Of a stretch of DNA of 64,000 bases, positions 12,301-25,977 are shown piece after piece. The translations under genes and the position numbers were made by a program. Numbering within the stretch: position 1 is the stretch's first letter; every line of letters starts with the position of its first letter. Source of the stretch: Calvatia gigantea (taxonomy: Eukaryota > Basidiomycota > Agaricomycetes > Agaricales > Lycoperdaceae); the NCBI GenBank assembly GCA_025093985.1, contig JACAAK010000002.1, positions 558,001 to 622,000 of the forward strand, read 5' to 3'. Under the pieces are notes generated by a model. That model saw nothing but the letters and a program-made list of their open reading frames with translations. It did no database searches and was not told the DNA's origin.

Positions 12301-15300
12301 GTAATAACAGCAATTATCCTAGATTATCCACGTTCCCTCAGAGCCTCACGCACCTTGCCTCGAGGCGTTCCTACACTGCGTGGAAGAGCCGTCTCGAGCG
12401 CCCCAGCAGGACAAAGAAAAATGTTCCAGACAGCGTATGATTCAAAAACCCAAAACAATGCTGGCATAGCACGTTCTCCCAGGAATGCTGCGACTTGAAG
12501 TGCTTGCCCCCCGTCTGGGAGGAACTCGCCACCGCCACTGGCTACCCACTTCCCTGACGAATTGTCGCTGATCCAGAACTTAAGGATCGGAAGATGTACT
12601 ATCGGAGAAATAGACTATATGACACTTGCTTGCAATCACTATGAAATTAAAAGCTCCCCACGGACCCTTGCTAGCGAGATAGGTAGCTCAGGGGTAGGGC
12701 TGTTCGTCACGGCCATGTGTGATTCACAGATTTGGGCGTTCACTGCACCGCCCGTCCACCTTCGCCCTTTCTGCAGCACGTTCCACGACCAAAACGAGCA
12801 TGCGATGATATGATCTGGTACATACACCGGAGAGTGTGGAGGTCGCGCAACGATTCCTGGGCTATGTCCATGCGCAGTGGTGACGACCTGAATATTATTT
12901 GAACCTACGCCAGCAGCTGTAGTGGCGTCTGGTATCACTGTTCAAGTATCCAACAGTCTAATTATTGAAGGAGTTCCGCTATTACGCATCGAGGAATGGA
13001 GGTGGGTCGCGGCCCACGCGATGCGTCATCGTCATGGTAGCAGTAGTCGTTATTGAGAAGACAAGATACGGAACGTGCACAACGGCGTCATAATGCATGT
13101 TCTCAGAACTGTGCTGTGGTCAATTTCAATTGCTTTGTGGCACTAAGATTTTGACTTAGCTCTTGAGCATTTAAATATGCATATGCTTGATGTCATTCAA
13201 GACTGAAAAAGTGTCAAACATTCTCATAGTGTGGTATTCTTAATATCCGAGGGCATGCCTGGGCATGCTTGGCGATATCGTCCACCCAGGAGTATTGTGG
13301 CCGTGCAATGCTCGGAAGCAGGTTCGAACCCCCACCAAACTTAAACCAGGCTTAGAACAGCCAATGTATTCAAGGATTGTGTGTGTTGTGGAGACCAACT
13401 TCGGATAGGTTCCGAAAAAACCCGCTGCTAAACCATTCATTCCTCACATCACCACATCGCCAGCGATCTCGTGATGCGATGAGAGTAGTTTGCCTCTTTG
13501 CTCTGTAGAATTGCCCCGCATTCGGAACACAAATCAACGTATACGGTATCCTGCGTCATGGTAGTAGGGCTGGCAGAGGATCCGACCTTACATTGACCTC
13601 CTTCGTCCTAAATGACCCGGGTCATTTCTCCAACCGTGGTTCGAATGGTCAGTTCTTCCAGTGATTACCCGACGGGCTACTATTGTTCCCTTTCCCAAGT
13701 GACGCAAATCAATACACCGGAGGAGACCATCGAACAGGCTATAGAAAAAAGTCAAAATAAATTAATGATTGCTTTACGAAATCGCCCTCTATGACGTCAT
13801 GAGCTTGGTGTGATGGAGCTCGAAGGATGGACCGATGGATGTTATTCGTCCCATGTAGCGCTGGCGGGTCAGTAACCCGGGCGGCTTCTTCACTTGCACA
13901 TCAGACGGGTTGTGGAGCGCAGAGGAGAAGGTGAGGTCTGGGAAGGCGGGCAAACTACTAAGCGCTGAAAAATAATTCTATGGCGGGAGGTTTGACACAA
14001 CGGCTGGACCTTGTGTGAAACTTACGTATCTGCTTGTGGTTGGCAGCACTGTGCGAGGATATTGTTCTCTGGGCCATCCTGCTCGCCTTCCAGATGTCAT
14101 ATGCACTTTGGGAAAGGTCTGCAACGTAGTGGCGGGAAGTATGGAAGATCGTCGCGATGTTCGAGCTTAGGAATGACTCAAAACAGGAAAGGTGACACTT
14201 GGGCGAACTGTTGACGGACAATGTGAACCGGTCCATTTGGTGCGAAGACGGATCCCGTTCTTAGCTTGAACCATGGCGTCTCTGTGATGTGGCAACGGCG
14301 GACGAAGAGTAGGACGCACCTTGACGCAGAGATAACTTAATGGGGTTAGTCACTTGAAAGTTGAGATAGGGGCAGCAACAAGTGATCATTCATGACGTCA
14401 GTACCTCATCGTCCTCAAAGTCTCCAAACACCGTGTGCTGTTGAGCCTGTGAAAGGGAAAGGATTTTGGGTACCATGGTAGATTCTGTCCACACTCGTCC
14501 TGTATAATTACAATACATCAATCGACTGCCCTTGCGTCGCCATTGGTACCCTTCTTCCATGAAGTGGCTCGTCACGATCGCACTGGTGCCATGCTAAATC
14601 ACGACACGAAGGGAGTGTCAGGAGCGAGGCCGTGAAAGGCGATAATAAGATTAGGTAATACAAGTCTTGAGGAGATACTTGCCTACTACTACTCCTACTT
14701 ATAACAACAACGACGTATGACGCAAGAAGTGCGGAAAGACGAAGAGGGCGGTAGGAGGCGGCAGCATCCTCGAGATCAAGTACCAAAGTTCAAACAGCCT
14801 TCGGCCCCATTTTACGATTAAAACGTCGTCTTTGCACGTATCCTCATGGTATGGATGGAGAGCTCCCAACTCAGGAGGCTTTCCTACTTAATCTTACCTA
14901 TGTGAAATGTGTCCCTCCAAAGGAGGCGAGTGTTGGGCTAAGGCTAGGACTTGGCGTTAGGGGAGGGTTCGTCATTCCTGTGTGCGGATGGAGACCTCAT
15001 GAGTTGTGACAAGGTGGCAGGACTGTTGTTCAGATTGTGTGGTGAGTGTGAAGACGATATGGGGGAGTAAACAAGTTACCCAAAACTGAATTTAGCACCT
15101 GTTTGTGGCGTGCTTTGGGGGCTGGTTGTGTCTGGGGAGCTAGGGTGTAATACTGGGGGGAACGAAATTCTCACGAGCTACGCATGTTTGAAGGTGATTT
15201 AGAAGCAACATAACAAGCATGGGGCTCACTGATCGCCAACATACCTCAGGATCCACCAAACCTGATAGTGCGCAGGCTAGATAATCGGTCACTTCGGGGT

Positions 15301-18300
15301 TCTGTATAGTGCCCTTTGCCCTGTTGACAGTCAATGACACCTGTGCAGCACGAGTGTTGCACCAAAAATAAGCCGCAGGGACCGTTCTGGACCATTAGAG
15401 CAAGACTGAGGCCTGAGGGTTTAATTGATGAGCGCCCTCCACGATCACACCTTATTTTATAACTTATACCAGGTGACGCCTGATCGACATGAATACCCCG
15501 TTCATCGCGCACAGCTACGGTCTCGCGAGTATCAAAAAGAAAGGAACCCGATCAAACCTAACGATCACTGTGAGGACCATGGCCGTCCACATTCCCATCA
15601 TATTGCGATTCCGGAAGTCACATTCCCAGAGAATACGTTGATTGCCAGGAACTCTTGTGGGAATTAGTTGCTGGCTTTCGTGGTTCGTAGATTCTGGGGG
15701 GGATGGGTCGGTGGTGTTCTTTCAAGTGCGATGGGGATGCATTCTCCGCGAAATGCATAACAGTGATATCAGGTAGACTTTGCCACAGTGTGCTTCTGCA
15801 TAGGTACGTGAACAGCTGTTAATGCATAATCCCGGCACTTACCCTCCTATACTTATCCCCCATCCCTCTTGCCTTCCTTCCGAGGATACCGGGTCGTTTC
15901 ATGATGGCCTAAGCCCACCAATACCGAGTCATAAAACGCCAAAGGAATGTCCCCACGATGAATTAGACTCGTGCGTCCGGTGCCACAATACCGAGGCCTC
16001 TCTATGGCCACACATTCATTTGTGGTTTGTTTCAGTAGTTGGCCTAGTCAATGTGATGCGTTGGTCGGGGTATCACCTCATAGCTGCCGCCACAACTTGA
16101 CCATCGGTCAGCATGACCATTGACTGTGTGGATTTTTGGGAGATCCGCTATATAGTTAACAAGCGGGGATGAAGGGACCTACGTGCAGCCAGCAAGTATA
16201 CTTGGGCTTCGGTGTGCTCGGTTATATGGAATAGAGGAGCGGCAAGGTGCGGTACTGCTAACGTCACACTAACCAATCCAATAAAAGATAGCTTCTTGAG
16301 CCTAGAGGCGGCGGCGAGTGCGTATAGTACATCGTTAAACGTGGGTCCTGGCTCGTTCCATAAATCTCTGAGAGTTTCTTGACGGTTTTCGGGAACCCGG
16401 TTCCAGTTGTTCCGAGTTCGCCATGGAACTTGGAGAGGAAATACATCGTTACTAATCTTCGGTTGACTCTCGGCACACTGGAGGAAGTAAGGACCTATGG
16501 ATGGAACCCCAATTCAGGGCGCCTCCAACGTGAAGAGAAGAATAAATGACGTTTGGGTTCTTGATGATGACACCAACTTCCTAGGGCTCTGCTAACCTTA
16601 TGATCTACGGTGATTTACAAGACAGTCCCCACAATTGAAGGGGTTGGGACCCGGGCCTTCTCGGAGTAACCATCGACAGTTTATTTCTTGCCTGGGGCTT
16701 CCTTACGAAACGCTAGCTTCGTGGTCTGCTGGGGGGTCGCCAAGCGAAGGAGGAAGAGCGGACCAAGTGATCGTTTCTTGGACATGCCTTTTTGGGATGT
16801 CGGTGGTCGGCCGCCTAGGTTCACAGGCCATGCCAGTATGGTCCTAGTCTCGTGGCTTCGCGACATTAGAGACTTGATACGGCCGTGAGTATCGAGCTCA
16901 AATTCTAGTTAGGCTGGTACGAAGAAATCCGGCAAGAGCTTAAGTGGTGTGAGTATAGCGTCACCCGTCCGCATCAGTCCAGGTGATATCAGGCCGTGCC
17001 CATATCAGCACAGCTGTAGCAAGCCCAGCAGGCCACGTACTCCTACAGTACCGGATAAGTGGTAATCGGTCAGGAATAGTCACTTGGTTGCAATCGAGGA
17101 AGGCAAACTTAAAATTCTGGGTGGTCAGGAATGCTGGCCCAATCCCTGAACACCTACGTCAGCGCCTCTTCTCCGAAATACATTTCCTGCCGTCTATCCG
17201 TTCCGTTCCGGGGCTCCAGCGATCAGTGTGTCCGAAAAGTCAAGTGCGAACCGGTCCGCTGAGGAGGGGTCACACCGAAGCGTGACAGAACTGGCTTGGC
17301 CGCTGACAAAACGTTGACTACAAACGTTCCCCATATTTCACAGCTCGTAAGAAATTCCCGTTGTCCTTGGTAAGCTAATATTATTTCTCGGCGCATGTTG
17401 GGCATTGCTCATGAATCGGCAAGAGTTGTCCACAGGAAACGGGAAATCACACCATACTATACCAACAATATCTGATCTTTTCGCCATAAGCAAGAATGCG
17501 CCACATTCCGTCCACAGTCCAGAGCTGGGACCACCTCCGTTCGTAGTATTCTAGGCTTTGACATGATTAATGCACAATTCAGGTTCTTGTTTGCTTACGG
17601 GGCATGTCGGGTCATTTGTCTTGCTTCACAACGCGCCCAATGTCGGGTGGGCTCATGTGACTGATGGGCGTTCAAGACACGAACTGCCATTTGGAGAATG
17701 TGTTTGCCCCGTCTTCGTGTCTCCAACCAGGTGACTATTTACCATACGTTCCCTGCGTTTCACCGTGTATAAGACGCGTCGGTGGGTGATGCTCCGACCA
17801 TAACGCCGCATAAAAGCAGTGCATTCCGCTGACCATGAGAGTTATTTGTTAGGGCTTCACCACTTTCCAGGGATTGCGTGTATCACAGTGGTTTATCGGC
17901 CTCCGTTTACGCTGGGTTTTGTGATGGGTATAACCCTATGATTCAGGCAGGGGCTATGTGTCATAACAACGGATTGCTTCCAGGGCTTTCGAAAGCCCTT
18001 TAACAATCATACACCTGATGGTCTCCGGCATTCACTAAGTGTCTTTCAATAAGGATTCCTGTGATGTCCAATAATAGCCTCTTGTTGAAACTGCAGATTG
18101 ATTGTCATGCTACCATTTCAACTGCACCAGGTTCAACGACACGAAACTTCCGGCAACAAATTCCGGCGGCCCATTTCTGCGGGCGGAACTCTAATTTCCG
18201 ACAGTATTTTATTACCGTCACGACTGTAGCAATGGAAACTACGATATCGGCCCACCAACGTTACCTTCGGCGCCGTTCACCTCAACCGATATTTTGCGCA

Positions 18301-18740
18301 GTCAGGCATTTACTTGCTTGAAGAATCACTGATTCGCGAGACGCCCAAGATACTCGTGTAATTAATAATGCGGTGAATTAGGGCAAGTTCTATACGAGCT
18401 TTTGTCATATAACAAGGGTTATTAAGCACAAGCTTATGCAAATCCGTTTTAGGATGGAGTGCCAACTAAAGTACCAGCTCTAAGCTCACCAGAAGCAAGT
18501 TTTCGTGGTTCAATTTGTTGGCCCGACCTCAACGCGGAGGGCCACGATCCCGTTGTCCCCTAAATAGGCGAACTCGCCGTGTTCGGTGGTGCGCCTGATA
18601 ACAAAATGGCTTCAGCGTGAAGGGCCAGTCAACAAACAAATGTAGGTCTATCAAACCCCGGACTTTCATTTCATCCGCCAGTCCCTTCCTGCTGTTCTTG
18701 TTCGTTCGCCTCGTTTTTCATTTACAACTATTAATGAAAT

Positions 18741-18790
18741 ACAATCCCTAATCTACCTTATCTACTTATACTACAAGATATAGGGATTGT
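18741..18790. repeat. Short inverted repeat / hairpin
   Basis: The 10-mer acaatcccta at 18741-18750 is perfectly repeated in inverted form (tagggattgt) at 18781-18790, with a further four pairable bases inside. The loop is about 30 nt and A/T-rich. It could be the end of a decayed miniature transposon or a chance hairpin; nothing around it decides. Confidence 0.4.
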
Positions 18791-21700
18791 GGAACCTAGT
18801 CCTTCGCGTGGGATAGACCAAAGCTTTTCCCCCCGATATGGATGTTAGGAGAGGTAGTTGGGTTTGACCAGGAGCCGTAATTAACGGTGGAAGGAACCTT
18901 TGGAATGAAGTCCCTTTGAGGGTTGGATCCTGATTTATTCTCCGAGCCTTGTCGCAGCTACACGCGTTTTGGGGTGAGAGGAGAGCTTATCCATGGCCAG
19001 GATATTAATCGGTTATTCTAGCGCAATGGTTCAACAACTTTGTGAGACGGCCTAGATCAGGGCTGGGAGATTATCCGGAGCCGGCTTCGGACTACTTCCC
19101 ATTCCTTGTCAAACGGGAGGTTATATCGACGTTCTGTCCGCTCAAAACCAGCAAGTTTGGCGCCCGGCTTGACGATGGTGGAAACTGACGGCCTTTAGTC
19201 CCAAACACGAGAACGTCTCCGGCCATTAGTCATTTCTTATGTTTGACGTGAATGAATTTCCGTTTGGAGCTGAACTGACAAGTCTCGTTCCAGAACTTAC
19301 AAAATCCGCACAACAGTCTCCGGCTGGTCACAAAGGGGATTGGACTAGGTACCACCACCTGGCATTCCCGTGGCCAAGTAAACTACTTTCTTGGTTTGTT
19401 CCTTCTAGTTTGGTTTAGCGCCACGGCAAAGGCCTATGGCTCGACCCTGAATTTCTGATATGCATCCTCTGATTTCTCGTACACTTCTGGAGGTGGTAGT
19501 GGCCATAAAAGGCTTCGTTGAACCTTCGCCACACACCGGGGTAGGCTTAGACTTTTACGACTTAATTCCCGTGGACGTCATTGTGATCAACAGGAAGTTT
19601 ATGAATTTCAGGGGAGGGATAATAGAGTTTTGTCCATCAGTAATCGCCGGAAGATGAGTGATGGACTGAATAGCAACGGGATGAGATGAAGCGGGTGCTG
19701 GTACTGGGCGCTGATTACTGATAGTATCCGGGCTCTTGGAGTTGTCTTGGAGGGTAAGAGGGATTTGGTGATCGAGGGAGAGCATTAGGTGAGTTTGCGC
19801 TTCTTGAGTTCATTTATGCCCGCCACCGCCAAATTCCAGGGGGTGGGGCTTAATGAGTCGCTGGCTGCCATTGATCGACGATTTGATAGGACTAACTTGC
19901 ACTCGGGTGCGGTGGAGGCCTTGGTGGAAAGCCAAGCACTCGTTCAATAGTTTTTGGTTTCCCTTGTTTCACACCTTGAACGCGTTTTCGAAGTGTCGCT
20001 CAAAAGGTGGCCTTTGTCGAGGCAAGGACAAACGTCATTTTACGACTGTAAGAGGCCAATCCTCTGGAGTGAGGGTCAAGGATACCCCAGTCATTACACA
20101 AAAATTGCTCGGTCAGCCGGTTCATACCTGAAATTCAGGTACCTGCCCATCAGCAAATAATTTACGTGTTCAATTCGAACTGAACAGCCCAGCATTTCGT
20201 AACCGTAACATCGCGACAAAACTAAAACCGAGTTCCAAGGATTATTATCATCTACCAATGCAGTCAACACCTCACGACTGATCGAACGAGAATCTTCACG
20301 AAACGAAGCAAACAGGAGGTGAGAAAAGCGTCTGGTGGCTTGCGTCTTCTTGCCCTCCCCGACGCCGCAATCTAATCCATATTCACTCACAATGCGTTTA
20401 GAAGAGGACAAAGCTTGACCAAAGTGAGGTGAGATGACACCTCCAGGAACTCTCCGTGTCACTTGGACTTACGATATACCTATTCCTATCTTCGGAAGTT
20501 ATAGAATGTCGATGAACTAGTATGTACTTACAACGTGTTGATATCGCGTGCAGAAGGCCCCGAGTCAGTTGATAGTTGACAACGAATCTGCTACTGGGAT
20601 CGTTTCGTTTCTAAGGCGCGTAAAACCGTCAGGAACGTGGTAGATGCGTGGACTCGTTGCTGTGCTGCGAGCATCAACTTGACCAGCGGTCCGCGGGAAG
20701 TGTGAGATTATGATTGTGGATCTTTTGGGGTTTGAGGGGTGTAGATACGTAGGTTGCTGTGCAAATTTCCTTTACTGCGGTTGATAGTTCTTGGAGAAAA
20801 CGGGAGATGTTGACCGACGCGTCGGTGAGCCCATTAGGGTTGGGGTTTGATTAAGCTTCGAATTTGCCATCACGATTGTGATGATACACAGCCTCTGGTT
20901 GGGGGTGGTGGCATTCCTGCTTGAGTCAGTTCACAAGCAGGGAACACGTATGTATGTCGTACATCGTATGTCAGGAACTTTTCCATTGTGAGCTGCGGGC
21001 TGAGGTAGTCACGGTTACCATGCTGCAAAGAAGAAGGCCGGGTTCAAAATGGTAGCATAACTCGGGTTGCAACGACCTCGAGAGCATAAACTCAAGAGAA
21101 GCCCTTTCGAATCGGTTCGAAATTTCTGTCACATCCTCGAGCACTGACGCAATCTTGGGAGAACGCTGATGAAGTTTCGGGAGATGATGATGAAAAGGAC
21201 AACTACATGTGCCGAGATCAACGAAGTAGACATCCTTGCCATGATAAAACAAGACCTCTGGGTCATAATCTGTGCAAGTTTGTCTAGGACCATGAAAGAA
21301 GACTGCATTACAATTTGTTCGATGATCAAGTTTGCACCGCCTGGTTTATTTCTGTTGTGCGGGGGCTCGGAGAACATCAGGTAGCTTGATGGGTTGACGG
21401 AGAAGCCTTGAGGCTGACTCGGACGTGGCTGGAGGGCTTTGTTCATGGGAACGCAATACTTATGTGGGGGGTGAGGAACCTTCTACACTCTGCCATAGTT
21501 ACACGTAAGAGGAGCCGAAGAGGCAAAACTATGCCTCGATGTGTCCAGTCCATAAAGAACATTCATGTTAGGGGAGACTCGACTGCAACGTTAAGTTTGG
21601 ATAGAAGGTTGGGTGAAACAGCTACAACATAAGGTCAGCATCCATTCGGACTGCTCCGTGGTCTCTGGAACTATGATCTTGCGATGACAGATCGGGTTCT

Positions 21701-22117
21701 CACTGGCACGAAAGTGGGTGGTGATGTGAGAACTGGGGACTTGAGAGGGTCGAAGATGAGGTGACAAACATCTGAACATTACTCGTGAGAGGGACTATTC
21801 ATCTGGAAGATAAAAATTCGTGGGAGAGCACGATTGAACCGGTCCGGTGAAGATTGGAATAAAACTTCTTGTAATAGGAGGTTTTGCGTATTTATTGGCA
21901 GGTGGATGCTGTGTGCGCCGAAATGTTGAGTTCTAGATGAGAGTCGCACACCGTTTAGATTACATGGAGAAATAGAATATGCTGCGAGGAAGAAAAGAAA
22001 TGACAGTATATAATAGTAACAACGCCAAGTAAACCAGACACTGCGGTGAATTCGCAGGCCGGATGTCAGGGAGATGTCGACAAAAGATTATCGCTGTGGC
22101 CTGGTAAGGAGAGGCGT

Positions 22118-22148
22118 GTGACCGGTGACGCAAGTGACGCAGTAACGC
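22118..22148 (+). promoter_or_regulatory. Clustered GTGAC-type direct repeats upstream of the Pns1-like gene
   Basis: Within 31 bases, 75-105 nt upstream of the ATG at 22223, the words gtgac (22118), gtgacgc (22125 and 22134) and gtaacgc (22142) recur at 7- to 9-nt spacing. The first two form TGACCGGTGAC, which also occurs upstream of gene C. TGACGC-like words resemble bZIP half-sites, but the factor is not known. Clustering and position suggest an upstream activating element. Confidence 0.3.
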
Positions 22149-22222
22149 GACAGAGAACAGGCTGAGTGGACAAGTTGGCTGCAAAACATATTCCGTCGTC
22201 GCCGACAACAACACCGACGCTC

Positions 22223-25200
22223 ATGGCGACGTCGTTCGCAGCGTATGCCTCTCAGTACCTCAACAGGCACAATCAGGATGAATCCACATTCTCCTCGTCC
22301 CAACCCATGTTCTTCTCTTTTACTACAGACAACGAATCTCGTGCTGGGCATGACACCGATCTCGATGACCACGACGACCCACACATTGGGGAAAGCGGAA
22401 CCAGCAGAGCAGCTCGACATCATGAAGACGAGGATGATGACCCATATCTTCGATTAGACGAAGACGAGCAGGCGCATATAGGTGGATTCGACTCTAGGCG
22501 GAGCAACGCTCAACGTACTCCCCTCATCCGCTCCGATGATGCGTCCTCCGTATCCAGCTCTCGTCATGGTGGATGGCTTGCACATCTAGCTTCATCACCT
22601 TTTAAACGATCCCGCTCACCTTCTCCGCGTTCCTCAACTTCATCCGACTCTGGGCCGCCCCCAGACCTGTTCATTCCCGCTGCAACTCGGGCCCGCGCCC
22701 AACGCCCTCCCCCGCCCCCCTCAACCACGAGAGAACCTGTCTCGTTGTCCTTGACAGAATCACTCCTCCCACGAGATGGTCATACTCGACCTCTCGATGT
22801 GTTTAACCTCCCTGATCCACGGCACACGCCCAGAAGTCGACGGAAATACAACGACTCTATCTGGACAGCATTATGGTTGGCTGGCGTTTCGTTGTGTCTC
22901 TTCTTCTCTATTCTTCTGTTGTTCCTTAAGCCCAAGTCGTCCTCGGGAACGAAGCGGACGTTCCCATACATGACTTTTTTGCACACCGTCCCGATGTTGA
23001 CTATCCTGACAATTCTCAGTGCTTTCGTGGCCTACACACATACTTTCTTATTGCGTATTTTTGTTCGTCCTATCATGATAGGAACTTCCGTCTTTATCCC
23101 TGTGACACTCTTCATATCTGCTATCTGGGCCTTTGTGGGAAGCTTCATGTGGGACGAGGGTGATCTACCGACATGGGGCGAAACTGTGGGGTGAGTCATT
23201 GCTACTCTCTTATTCGGTGTTTACTGTGGCTTTTTCGTTCTATTCATCGCACCGAAGATAGCCTGGGGACTTCATTTGCTGCTTCCCTATATTTCTTCTC
23301 AATACCCACGTCAATCACATGTACTGACGACTGTCATCACTCCATTCTAGACTTAGGCTTTTTTCTTTGATTCCTCTCGCACTGTCGATCCTCACCGCCC
23401 GACGGCTCCTTAATCTCCCTCGCGACATTCATGTCACGTCCTCGGCTCTCACACTCACGACTCACCTCCTTATCGCCAACCCCTTCTTGCTTGCCTTATC
23501 TCCCGCAATCCTCCTTGTCACCCTCATTGGGTCTATTCCGTTCTTGACTCTGATTTTCCGACTTCTCCTGCATGGTTATACCACACAGCCCTCGAAGGAT
23601 AGCTCGCTTGAATGGCACCTTTACAGCTGGGCCAATTGGGCGATATTTGGTGCCGTAGCGGTTTGGTTGTGGAGCTGGGGCGTTGCGAGGGGGATTCTCA
23701 GAACGAGTTGTGCGAGTGTCATCGGTGCATGGTATTTTGCTGAGTGAGTATCCTACAGCTATTCAACCTTTGGTAAGGCTCAACTTGTTCCAGTCCAGAT
23801 ACTCTCCCATCGCCTCCGACATCAACCCATACCATCCACGCAGCCGTTATCCGGTCTACGGGTCCATCGTTAGGCACAGTCTGCCTCTCCGCTCTCATCC
23901 TGACGGTCATACGGCTCCTCACGCTCTTCACACTCTTCCTCGGACGACTGCCTGCATATATACCGCCAAGAGCATTCTTTCTCGTGAACGGCATCCGGCT
24001 GGTTGTAGGGTACCTGGACGGTGTGACGACCGCGTTGAGCAAGTATGCTTTGGTGTATACGGGCTTAACCGGAGACTCTTTTATGGCTGGTGCGAGAAGG
24101 GCCAAAGCATTGACGTCGAACGTTGAAGCGAAGATGACCCAAGGTAGAAAGAAATTTGGCGCTGAACGTGAGCCTTCTCTGTATTTCTAACTTGCACCTT
24201 GCAGTTTTTCTGATTATTTTTTCTCGGATGTAGCTCCATTAACACTTTTAACGGTCGCGCCTCTGACACTGTCATTCCCATTTGCGCTGCTCACGTATCT
24301 ATTCGTTGCACATACGCTAGGCGCTCCGAATGCGGCTTTAGGAGCCTCAGTACTTGCGGGTGGAGTTACCGCTCTTGTTGGCCTATTTTGCGTTGGTTTA
24401 GTGAAGGACACGGCGGATACGTTGTACGTTTGCTACTGCATCGATAAGGATGTTGGTGAGCGGAAGCGAGAGGAAGTCTTCATCTTGGTAAGTTTTGAGC
24501 CTTAAGCCTATATCCATCTTCATAATGCTAATGTATCGGTAGTTCGAATATGAGGATAGAAACCAAATCCCATCTCGGACAAGGCAGAGTCGTCCCCGCC
24601 AAGGCCTCCCACAACAGGCACCAGAGGTTGTGCCTCTCTCTCCACGTTCTCCTCCACGCAGAACCACACCACTTCCCCTTCAACGTCAGCAACAACCACA
24701 GCAACAACACCATACGCCCCGGCAAGCGCCGTTGGAACAATTGTCATCGTCCATTCCCGCTACCCATCCAGGGAAGTCCCCGGTGTCCGCAACACACTCG
24801 AGGCAGCCCCCGCAACCAACGCTCCCCCTATCGGCATCTGTGGACGTTGATGATTTGGACCCCTTCCAGCACAGCTTCGCTGAAGAGCAACACCCTGAAC
24901 AAACTCAGCAATCCCCGCCAGCTGCCTCCTCGAACGCCTTCGCCCTCGCCCTCACTCCAACTCGAGCTTGACCTCGCACCGCAACAACAGCCTGAGAGAC
25001 AACTAACGAGGAAGACGAGTGCAGAGTTGAATATGAAGAGTCATATCTGGGATCCGAAGAAACGGGGAGTAGTGTCAGGTGATGATTCATCGTCCGATGA
25101 AGGTGAAGAAGTTGAGCTACACAAGAAGTTTATGGCTGGTTCGCCTCCCAAGGGAAGGGATAGCTTAACAGGTGGCGAGGTTGGGAGTGGAAGTGAGAGA

Positions 25201-25245
25201 GGGCAAGGGTCGTCTCAGTTTTTCCCTGGCTCCGGATTCTTTTAG
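22223..25245 (+). CDS. PNS1: Choline-transporter-like (CTL/SLC44) membrane protein, Pns1-like
   Basis: Exons 22223-23190, 23351-23743, 23794-24167, 24234-24487 and 24543 onward keep one frame across GT-AG introns. A disordered, acidic and Ser/Pro-rich cytoplasmic leader of about 210 residues precedes many hydrophobic segments, starting near IWTALWLAGVSLCLFF. Hallmarks of the Choline_transpo family are SVIGAWYFA, HAAVIRSTGPSLGT, LSKYALVYTGLTGDSF and, near the end, VKDTADTLYVCYCIDKD. The protein should sit in the plasma membrane; SLC44 members are linked to choline transport, but yeast Pns1 has no firm transport role. ATG 22223 is chosen over an upstream in-frame GTG. In the spliced frame a stop falls at 24969-24971 (805 aa), yet the +1 frame stays open to 25245 with coding-like acidic sequence ending QFFPGSGFF. 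Either a weak intron or a 1-nt indel lies near 24740-24970, so the C-terminus is uncertain. Confidence 0.85.
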
Positions 25246-25977
25246 GAGGTCGGGATCGTGACGGATGAACAATTGCACTTCTGTCCTCAACTGGGTGCAT
25301 GTTATGTCCTACTTCAATGTCTATGGGCTCTGAACGCCACGACACTCGACCGCCGGTTTGTTGCGATCCAAGCCATCCCTTGCAAATGAAACGGGCGTTC
25401 CTGGTCCAAAGTCGCCAAATCGATTCTCTTCTTTTAGCGGTAACCCCCATTGAAATGTTAGTAGCCTTGCACTCGCCTTTTTTTTGTTCCCTTGTTGTCC
25501 GAATTCCGTGCTTGTTGAAGATGTATGAATGTGTCCACTCACATGTTTACCATTTCCATGCATCCATGATCTCACTATCATGATTCTTCTGTGTATCTAC
25601 CACCAGCCACATCAAATATCTTGAGCCCTTTATTTACCTACTTTTACTACGTTTCCCTTAATTCGTGTGTTTTCGCATAGACATTTGAATAACATCTACT
25701 CTTTGTGACCTGCGGCTTCCTGCCGACCGCCTCAAACGACAACAAACCCCTGTGCAAGCCACCATCGCGTCTAATGAACTTTTTCACCATTTTGCCCGGG
25801 TCTTCTCAACTACTCCTATCTCTCATGATCAGGAATCGTGCTACATTCCAACAACCCAGGATAGATAGATTTCACGATTCTGCCTTAAGGTTTCATGTAG
25901 CTTCGTAGGTGACCAGGTGGGTTGAGTGTCGTATCACACTTGGATGAGATCACTCATAAGGTGAAGGCACCCACCCA
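25246..25977. other. Intergenic region between convergent genes
   Basis: About 730 bp between the end of the Pns1-like gene (+) and the end of gene C (-). It is T/C-rich on the plus strand, as expected for facing 3' untranslated regions. No coding signal or RNA gene is seen. Confidence 0.5.

Larger units (their letters stand above)
9386..22222. other. Gene-poor tract between the cyclin and the Pns1-like gene
   Basis: About 12.8 kb. The first 400 bases are T/C-rich and probably the cyclin 3' untranslated region. Beyond that no frame shows a recognisable domain, and no chain of exons could be built. Homopurine runs occur near 9808 and 9976. A 10-bp inverted repeat at 18741-18790 and an 11-mer shared with two gene promoters at 11064-11074 are listed separately. 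Decayed transposon sequence is likely but I could not identify any element. Confidence 0.4.

Noticed and set aside
13240..13340. tRNA-like T-loop (ggttcgaaccc) suggesting a tRNA gene
   Set aside because: The bases flanking the loop do not form a T-stem, and no matching acceptor or anticodon arm could be drawn upstream.
22166..22222. Upstream GTG-started extension of the Pns1-like protein
   Set aside because: Fungal nuclear genes start at ATG almost always; the first in-frame ATG at 22223 gives a sensible N-terminus.
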